NCBI GenBank assembly: GCA_016207825.1
Contig: JACQZI010000028.1
Span: 1 to 11,438 of the forward strand
Source of the DNA: Planctomycetota bacterium
Lineage (GTDB): Bacteria; Planctomycetota; MHYJ01; JACQXL01; JACQZI01
Length of the DNA stretch: 11,438 nt
Direction: 5' to 3'
Of the stretch, positions 7,254 through 11,438 are shown one piece after another. Positions within the stretch are counted from its first letter, which is position 1, and the number at the start of each line of letters is the position of its first letter. The position numbers and the translations under genes were made by a program. The notes beneath the pieces are model-generated. The model made no database searches. It was not told the origin of the DNA and saw only the letters and a list, made by a program, of their open reading frames with translations.

Positions 7254-8273
7254 ATGCGTAAAAAACTATTGTATTGTCTTGTATTAATTTTCTGCCTGGT
7301 TCCGCTTTGCTTAAACGGGGAAGACGCGCCTAAACCCGAAAATGCCGAGTCTTCTTTTAAAGACGGTATCGCCGCGCAGGTAAACGGGGAAATTATCACC
7401 AAAAGTGAGGTTGAAGTCGTGGCATACCAGATAAAGAAAGATAAAAAGGATGTAATTAAAGGATTGATTGAAGGCAGATTGTTTTACCAGGCGGCGTTGG
7501 CGGAAAAGATCGAGGTCACCGAAAAGGAGCTTGATAAACGCCTGGAAAAACTTATGGAGCGTTACGGCGGAAGGCAGAAATTTATCGGGGAAGTTCTTAG
7601 GGTATATAAAATAACTTATGAAGAATACCGTGAGGAACTGCGCCGGGACATGCTTAAAAATAAATACGTGATGATTAAATCAAGCGGAGCTAATAAACCG
7701 GATGATCAATATACGGAAATGGATACATTGGTAGATACTTTTGTCAGCCCGAAGGAAATCAGGGATTATTTCGAAGCGCATAAGTCCGATTATACGGGAA
7801 AACCCAAAATCCTGGTCAAACAAATCATCCTTAAATTCCAGGATAGTGATACCAAGAGTTACAAGAAGAGTATCGGAGAGGCGTTATTGCCGGAACTGGA
7901 TAAAGGAAAATCCATCGAAGATCTGGCTGCTAAATACTCGGATGTGCCAGAAAAGGAATCTGGTCAAGATAAATATATGACCGAAAACGACTTCCCGGAA
8001 AAAATCAGGGAGGCTGTTTTTAAACTGGAAAAAGGGAAATATTCATCCTTGCTCGAAACCGAGAATGATTTTCGGATTGTTCAGGTATACAATAGGATCA
8101 ACACCGCCGAAGGAATAAATTCTCCGGAAGTCCAGGAGCATATAAAGCAAATCATCCAGAACGCCAAAACCATGGAGGGCATGAAAAAACTCCGGGCGCA
8201 ACTGATGAAAAAAGCCGAAATATGGATTGATTCTTCCTTTGAAATAACCGCCGAATCCCTTTCAGCCGAATAA
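7254..8273 (+). CDS. SurA/PpiC-type exported peptidyl-prolyl isomerase or chaperone
   Basis: A 339-residue exported protein. It opens with a signal peptide (MRKKLLYCLVLIFCLVPLCLNG). Residues ~37-145 match the SurA N-terminal chaperone domain (GIAAQVNGEIITKSEVE, then two long helices with FYQAALAEKIEVTEKELDKR). Residues ~182-283 are a parvulin-like domain: KPKILVKQIILKF, GKSIEDLAAKYSD, and AVFKLEKGKYSSLLETENDFRIVQVYN all line up. The glycine-rich segment usual in active parvulins (GGDLG type) is replaced by KESGQDKYM (234-242), so isomerase activity may be reduced and the protein may act mainly as a periplasmic chaperone. The ATG at 7254 is chosen over the TTG at 7203 because it begins the signal peptide and lies downstream of the promoter; its ribosome binding site (GGAAA at 7239) is weak. 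No terminator is visible before the thrS promoter. Family assignment is strong; activity is inferred. Confidence 0.88.
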   Translation: MRKKLLYCLVLIFCLVPLCLNGEDAPKPENAESSFKDGIAAQVNGEIITKSEVEVVAYQIKKDKKDVIKGLIEGRLFYQAALAEKIEVTEKELDKRLEKLMERYGGRQKFIGEVLRVYKITYEEYREELRRDMLKNKYVMIKSSGANKPDDQYTEMDTLVDTFVSPKEIRDYFEAHKSDYTGKPKILVKQIILKFQDSDTKSYKKSIGEALLPELDKGKSIEDLAAKYSDVPEKESGQDKYMTENDFPEKIREAVFKLEKGKYSSLLETENDFRIVQVYNRINTAEGINSPEVQEHIKQIIQNAKTMEGMKKLRAQLMKKAEIWIDSSFEITAESLSAE

Positions 8274-8290
8274 TATGCCCAAAATATATA

Positions 8291-8319
8291 TTGACACAAA
8301 CCAGATAGTATTTTAATAT
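8291..8319 (+). promoter_or_regulatory. Promoter of the thrS-infC-rpmI operon
   Basis: TTGACA (8291-8296) is a perfect -35 box; 17 nt later comes TAATAT (8314-8319). An overlapping perfect TATAAT (8317-8322) sits at a 20-nt spacing. The transcript would begin near 8326-8330 and have a leader of only ~35-40 nt, too short for a T-box riboswitch. Confidence 0.65.
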
Positions 8320-8364
8320 AATAACCTGTTGTTTATAAATTACGATCATTGTGGTTTTTATTAA

Positions 8365-10212
8365 GTGAGTAAGGAAAAGAAAACAGAAGTTATTGCCGTC
8401 CGCGTTAACGGGGCACTCTTAGACCTTCCGAAGGGAAACGAATCTAAGCCGGCCGAAAGTTCAGCCCAGGAGATTACGCTTCAGATGCCTGAAGGGCTGG
8501 AAATACTGCGCCACAGCACCTCGCACGTCATGGCGGACGCGGTGAAAAAGCTTTTCCCGAACGCCAAACTCGCTATCGGTCCGGCCATTGAAAACGGGTT
8601 TTACTATGATTTTGACGTGGACAAGCCGTTTTCGCCGGAAGACCTTGTAAAAATCGAAAAGGAAATGGAAAACATCGTTAAATCCAAAAAACCTTTCGTC
8701 CGCAAAGAAGTTTCTCGCGACGAGGCATTGAAATTTATGGATAACAAAGGCGAGTTTTATAAAACCGAGCTTATCAGCGAACTGGGCGACCAGAAAATAA
8801 CGCTATATCAGCATGGCGATTTCACCGATTTATGCCGCGGACCTCATATCCCGGATACCGGTTATGTCAAAGCGTTCAAGCTCCTTTCCGCTACCGGCGC
8901 TTACTGGCGGGGTGATGAGAAAAAGAAAATGCTCCAACGCATTTACGGGACGGTTTTTCCTTCCAAGAAAGAACTGGATGATTACCTGAAACACCTTGAG
9001 GAAGTGAAAAAGCGTGACCACCGCCGCCTGGGTAAAGACCTGGACCTTTTCAGCATACAGTATGACGATGCCGGCCCGGGGTTGGTTTTCTGGCATCCCA
9101 AAGGCGCCCTGATACGTAAGATTATAGAGGATTACTGGCGTGATGAGCACCTTAAAAACGGGTATGAATTAATCTACGCGCCCCATATCGCCCGGATCGG
9201 ATTATGGAAAACCTCGGGACATTGGGACTTTTACAAGGAAAATATGTATTCACCCATGGATATTGACGGGCAGGAATATATTCTTAAACCCATGAACTGC
9301 CCGGGCCATATCCTGGTTTATAAAACAAGGATAAGAAGCTATCGAGATTTGCCCATCCGCTGGGCGGAGCTCGGCACGGTTTATCGCTACGAGCGTTCCG
9401 GTGTTTTGCAAGGGCTGTTCAGGGTGCGCGGGTTTACCCAGGATGATGCGCACCTTTTCTGTAGGTTTGACCAGATAGATGATGAAATAAAAGGCGTCAT
9501 AAATTTCGGGCTTAATATCTTCCGCTCCTTCGGCTTTTCCGATTTCAAGATGGTGCTTTCGACACGTCCAACGGAAAAATACGTAGGGACCATCGAGCAT
9601 TGGGATAAAGCCACAGCCGCCTTGAAGAAAGCAATTGAAGAAGTAGGCCTGCCTTATACCGTTGCCGAAGGCGAAGCCGTCTTTTACGGTCCCAAAGCAG
9701 ATATACATATAAAGGATTCGCTTGGGCGCGAATGGCAGTGTTTTACCGTTCAGGTGGATTTCAACCTGCCGGAACGTTTTGACATGGTCTATACCGCGCA
9801 GAGCGGTGTACAGGAACGGCCGGTCATGCTTCACCGCGCTCTCATGGGTTCACTAGAGAGATTTTTTGCCATATTGATTGAGCACTACGGCGGCGCGTTT
9901 CCCATGTGGCTGGCGCCGGTACAGGCAATCGTCCTACCCGTGGTCGAATCGCAGCATAATTATGCCGTCCAGGTGAAAGACGCCCTGGCAAAAGTTGGAA
10001 TAAGGGCGCAGGCGGATTTGAGGAACGAACGTTTGAGCCAGCGCATCCGCGAGGCGACCAACCAGAAGATACCTTATATGCTCGTGGTCGGCGACAAGGA
10101 AGAAGCTGATAAAACTGTTGCTGTGCGCGAGCGTACCAAAGGCGATTTAGGACAAATTAAACTAGATGCGTTTATCGAACAAATAAAACTGGCAGTGGAG
10201 AAAAAAGCGTAG
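8365..10212 (+). CDS. thrS: Threonine-tRNA ligase
   Basis: Threonyl-tRNA synthetase charges tRNA-Thr with threonine in the cytoplasm. The 615 residues keep the editing domain (zinc-like set H50, H54, C157, H161 in HSTSH and CRGPH), the class II core with catalytic zinc ligands C312 (MNCPGH), H363 (DDAHLF) and H490 (VMLHRA), motif 2 near RYERSGVLQGLFRVRG, motif 3 at VMLHRALMGSLERF, and the anticodon-binding domain (~515-610). Against my recollection of the E. coli enzyme it is ~23 residues shorter at the N terminus: only the second half of the TGS domain (AVRVNGALLDL) remains. The frame cannot extend upstream, because TAA (8362-8364) directly precedes the GTG start and the sequence before it is an AT-rich promoter. 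No good Shine-Dalgarno precedes the GTG (only GTGG, 10 nt away). It heads the operon with infC and rpmI. Confidence 0.97.
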   Translation: MSKEKKTEVIAVRVNGALLDLPKGNESKPAESSAQEITLQMPEGLEILRHSTSHVMADAVKKLFPNAKLAIGPAIENGFYYDFDVDKPFSPEDLVKIEKEMENIVKSKKPFVRKEVSRDEALKFMDNKGEFYKTELISELGDQKITLYQHGDFTDLCRGPHIPDTGYVKAFKLLSATGAYWRGDEKKKMLQRIYGTVFPSKKELDDYLKHLEEVKKRDHRRLGKDLDLFSIQYDDAGPGLVFWHPKGALIRKIIEDYWRDEHLKNGYELIYAPHIARIGLWKTSGHWDFYKENMYSPMDIDGQEYILKPMNCPGHILVYKTRIRSYRDLPIRWAELGTVYRYERSGVLQGLFRVRGFTQDDAHLFCRFDQIDDEIKGVINFGLNIFRSFGFSDFKMVLSTRPTEKYVGTIEHWDKATAALKKAIEEVGLPYTVAEGEAVFYGPKADIHIKDSLGREWQCFTVQVDFNLPERFDMVYTAQSGVQERPVMLHRALMGSLERFFAILIEHYGGAFPMWLAPVQAIVLPVVESQHNYAVQVKDALAKVGIRAQADLRNERLSQRIREATNQKIPYMLVVGDKEEADKTVAVRERTKGDLGQIKLDAFIEQIKLAVEKKA

Positions 10213-10227
10213 AAAACAAGCTCAATT

Positions 10228-10250
10228 CTCGCTACTCTCTACTCGCTACT
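10228..10250 (+). repeat. Short direct repeat between thrS and infC
   Basis: CTCGCTACT occurs at 10228-10236 and again at 10242-10250, giving a 14-nt period. It fills most of the thrS-infC gap and has no hairpin potential that I can see. It may be a remnant of slipped-strand expansion. No function is proposed. Confidence 0.6.
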
Positions 10251-10257
10251 TAACAAG

Positions 10258-10276
10258 AAAGGAGGGATGAGCTATT
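10258..10276 (+). promoter_or_regulatory. Shine-Dalgarno and AUU start of infC
   Basis: AAAGGAGGG (10258-10266) is a near-perfect anti-16S match placed 8 nt (from the end of AGGAGG) before ATT (10274-10276), the presumed start codon. An in-frame TGA at 10268-10270 rules out a start further upstream. In E. coli, infC also starts at AUU, and IF3 represses its own translation by rejecting such non-canonical starts; the same autoregulation is likely here. Confidence 0.8.
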
Positions 10277-10780
10277 CCAGAATTAAGGATTAACGAAAGG
10301 ATACGGATAAAAACCGTCCGGCTGATTGACGAAAACGGGGTCCAGGTTGGCGTCATTTCTACGGATGACGCCCGTAAGATGGCTCGTGAAAGAGGGTACG
10401 ATTTGGTGGAGGTTTCCCCCACGGCCGCCCCGCCGGTCTGCCGGATACTGGATTATGGAAAATATAAATATGCCGAGCATAAAAAGCTCCAGCAGGCGAA
10501 AAAGAAACAGCATAAGATGCAGATAAAAGAAATCAGGCTCCATCCGAGAACCGAAGAGCATGATTTTATGGTGAAGCTTAACCACACAAAGGAATTCCTG
10601 AAAATAGGCGACAAGGTTATTGTTTGCATGGTCTTCCGAGGCAGGGAAATGGCGCACCGCGAGTTGGGCGATAAATTAATGGACCGGTTTGTCAAAGAAA
10701 CCGCCGATGTCGGCAAGGTTGATACTCCGATTTCCAGGCGCGGTTCACGGTTTTCCATGACCCTGGCCCCGCTCAAATAA
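10274..10780 (+). CDS. infC: Translation initiation factor IF-3, AUU start
   Basis: IF3 binds the 30S subunit, prevents premature 50S joining and proof-reads the start codon and initiator tRNA. With the AUU start the protein is 168 residues, the usual family length. It begins (M)PELRINERIRIKTVRLID, matching the conserved N-terminal domain, with the linker signature VCRILDYGKYKYAEHKK near residues 55-71 and a complete C-terminal domain (IKEIRLHPRTEEHDF, KVIVCMVFRGREMAHRELG). Starting at the first in-frame ATG (10379) would delete ~35 residues of the N-terminal domain and leaves no ribosome binding site, so that start is rejected. It lies 61 nt after thrS in the conserved thrS-infC-rpmI order. 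Identification is certain; the AUU start is inferred from frame, homology pattern and Shine-Dalgarno. Confidence 0.95.
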   Translation: MPELRINERIRIKTVRLIDENGVQVGVISTDDARKMARERGYDLVEVSPTAAPPVCRILDYGKYKYAEHKKLQQAKKKQHKMQIKEIRLHPRTEEHDFMVKLNHTKEFLKIGDKVIVCMVFRGREMAHRELGDKLMDRFVKETADVGKVDTPISRRGSRFSMTLAPLK

Positions 10781-10806
10781 AGTTTATATTAAAAGGAGAA
10801 AGTAAT

Positions 10807-11007
10807 ATGCCTAAGATGAAATCATGCAAGTCCATTGCTAAAAGAGTTAGAGTAACTGCCAGCGGTAAGGTAAAGCGTTTCGGCATGGGCAAGCGCCACA
10901 TGCTCTCATCCAAAAACGGCAACTGGCGGAGAAAGAAGAGATTGGGGACTTTTATTAACAGGGTGGACGAGAAAAAAATCCGCACCGCGCTGGTTAATTA
11001 TAGGTAA
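10807..11007 (+). CDS. rpmI: Ribosomal protein bL35
   Basis: A 66-residue basic protein of the large ribosomal subunit, of normal family length. It starts MPKMKSCKSIAKRVRVTASG and contains the typical GKVKRFGMGKRHMLSSKN stretch and the C-terminal end VDEKKIRTALVNYR. Position 7 is Cys where many homologues have Thr or His (PKMKTHKS type). AAAGGAGA (10792-10799) gives a clear ribosome binding site 7 nt before the ATG, and the gap to infC is 26 nt, so it is co-transcribed. Usually rplT (bL20) follows immediately; here it does not, and the operon runs into a hairpin-rich noncoding stretch. Confidence 0.97.
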   Translation: MPKMKSCKSIAKRVRVTASGKVKRFGMGKRHMLSSKNGNWRRKKRLGTFINRVDEKKIRTALVNYR

Positions 11008-11010
11008 AGT

Positions 11011-11041
11011 AAAAAAAGGGAAGGAGCCGGGACTCCTTCCC
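11011..11041 (-). terminator. Hairpin with a minus-strand U-run after rpmI
   Basis: GGGAAGGAG (11018-11026) pairs perfectly with CTCCTTCCC (11033-11041) around a 6-nt loop. Seven A at 11011-11017 give a U-run only when read on the minus strand, where it is a textbook intrinsic terminator. On the plus strand the stem is followed by TCTAACTTGG, which is a poor terminator tail. It may still act as a 3' stabilising hairpin for the rpmI mRNA. The orientation implies leftward transcription from the right edge. Confidence 0.7.
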
Positions 11042-11048
11042 TCTAACT

Positions 11049-11121
11049 TGGATAGACCCTGAACCACGCAGGGTTCAGGGCGGTGAACCCTCAGTGGTTC
11101 ACCGTCTCTTTCCACTATCTA
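11049..11121. repeat. Paired abutting hairpins enclosed by an outer stem
   Basis: CCCTGAACC (11057-11065) pairs with GGTTCAGGG (11072-11080), and immediately after, CGGTGAACC (11081-11089) pairs with GGTTCACCG (11096-11104). Both are perfect 9-bp stems with 6-nt loops. TGGATAG (11049-11055) can pair with CTATCTA (11115-11121) with one G-U pair, closing a three-way junction. The core arms TGAACC/GGTTCA alternate four times at 12-nt steps, so the second and third arms can also pair with each other. No ORF explains the stretch. It could be a REP-like palindromic element, a structured RNA, or a switch; the folding strand is not decided. Confidence 0.75.
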
Positions 11122-11215
11122 CTTACAAAATAGGGGACAAGAAAACGGCTAGGCTTAACGAATTTCTTGGAGTTACACCTATAACCTCTTGAAAAATAAG
11201 GAGATAAAATTTTAC

Positions 11216-11368
11216 ATGGATTTTGAGATTCTCCAACTCTATATTTTATTGAATGTTATGGGTTTGTCAGTTTGTATCTGCTTGTTTTATAAGAAAGTAG
11301 GGCGGATTTTTCCGTCTCCGACCACTACCCCCCTACCCCACCCTATGCTCACGCTTTTACTACCTTAG
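11216..11368 (+). CDS. Doubtful 50-residue single-span membrane ORF
   Basis: The ATG at 11216 opens a 50-codon frame ending with TAG at 11366-11368. AAGGAG (11198-11203) precedes it by 12 nt, slightly far. Residues ~7-25 (QLYILLNVMGLSVCICLFY) would form one membrane helix followed by a positive KKVGR, a sensible topology for a small inner-membrane protein. Against it, the last third (PSPTTTPLPHPMLTLL) comes from a C-rich low-complexity patch, codon use differs from the neighbours, and I recognise no family. It is either a small membrane protein or a chance frame. Confidence 0.3.
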   Translation: MDFEILQLYILLNVMGLSVCICLFYKKVGRIFPSPTTTPLPHPMLTLLLP

Positions 11369-11394
11369 GGGGAAAACTACTCTGCCTAAGGGGG
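11326..11394. repeat. C-rich tract with G-run inverted/direct repeat
   Basis: The plus strand carries C-runs of 6, 4 and 3 (11328-11343), then CCTTAGGGGG (11363-11372) and CCTAAGGGGG (11385-11394). The last two are near-identical direct copies, and their first seven bases are also an inverted repeat (CCTTAGG/CCTAAGG, 15-nt loop). CCCCCTA (11329-11335) can pair with TAGGGGG (11366-11372). The stretch is noncoding-like. Its neighbourhood up to 11438 shows nothing else that I can support. Confidence 0.5.
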
Positions 11395-11438
11395 TATCCA
11401 TTACGACCATACCCTCTTATATTCCATACGGACAGAAG

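Noticed and set aside
8320-8364. T-box or other attenuator upstream of thrS
   Set aside because: The predicted leader is only about 35-40 nt, with no stem, antiterminator or T-box motif.
9250-9834. Minus-strand 194-codon frame opposite thrS
   Set aside because: It is antisense to conserved ThrRS catalytic motifs and shows no protein family features.
10228-10250. CRISPR-like array
   Set aside because: There are only two 9-nt copies with a 5-nt gap, so it is a simple short direct repeat.
10267-10293. Eight-codon ORF (MSYSRIKD) overlapping the infC start out of frame
   Set aside because: Its ATG touches the Shine-Dalgarno, too close for initiation, and it looks accidental.
10379-10381. ATG 10379 as the infC start
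   Set aside because: It would remove much of the conserved IF3 N-terminal domain and has no ribosome binding site; ATT 10274 explains both.
11057-11104. tRNA or tRNA-like gene suggested by repeated GGTTCA, as in a T arm
   Set aside because: GGTTCA lies in the 3' arm of each perfect stem, not at a 5-bp stem/7-nt loop junction, and no acceptor or anticodon arm can be built.

Overview
The window looks like an ordinary bacterial chromosome segment of moderate GC from a Gram-negative-type organism. It encodes a Cys-anchored lipoprotein with a LolA/LolB-like body and an exported SurA/PpiC-type chaperone. Its promoters are readable as sigma-70-like boxes and most genes have clear Shine-Dalgarno sites. 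The pairing of ADP-forming acyl-CoA synthetase, CoA-transferase and a DRTGG/phosphotransacetylase-N protein suggests an anaerobic or fermentative lineage. A Planctomycetota, Omnitrophota or deltaproteobacterial-type genome would fit, but this is a guess from gene content, not a placement.

Left part (1-5346, + strand). The end of an unrecognised gene is closed by a strong intrinsic terminator. A promoter then precedes a tight three-gene acyl-CoA operon: a CoA-transferase/acetyl-CoA hydrolase fused to a Pat-like GNAT acetyltransferase; a full-length single-chain ADP-forming acyl-CoA synthetase (1-nt overlap with the first gene); and a P-loop/DRTGG protein resembling the N-terminal regulatory half of long phosphotransacetylases. 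Together they could interconvert acyl-CoA and free acid, conserve ATP, and control that flux by lysine acetylation and nucleotide sensing.

Middle part (5350-8273). A small gene with a possible STAS-like fold and a lipoprotein gene lie in tandem on the minus strand, separated by a textbook terminator. The lipoprotein diverges from a plus-strand SurA-like periplasmic chaperone, and each of these two has a plausible promoter in the shared 190-bp gap.

Right part (8291-11007). This is the classical translation cluster thrS-infC-rpmI. ThrRS starts at GTG directly after an in-frame stop and lacks the first ~23 residues of the usual TGS domain. IF3 starts at the rare AUU codon, with a perfect Shine-Dalgarno. 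The expected next gene, rplT, is absent.

The last 431 nt hold three perfect hairpins of identical geometry (9-bp stem, 6-nt loop). Two of them abut, share their core arms and are enclosed by an outer stem. There is also a terminator that reads on the minus strand, a doubtful 50-codon membrane ORF, and a C-rich/G-rich inverted-repeat patch. I see no CRISPR array, insertion sequence, rRNA or tRNA. The hairpin cluster and the redistributed Pat modules in the acyl-CoA operon are the most interesting items.
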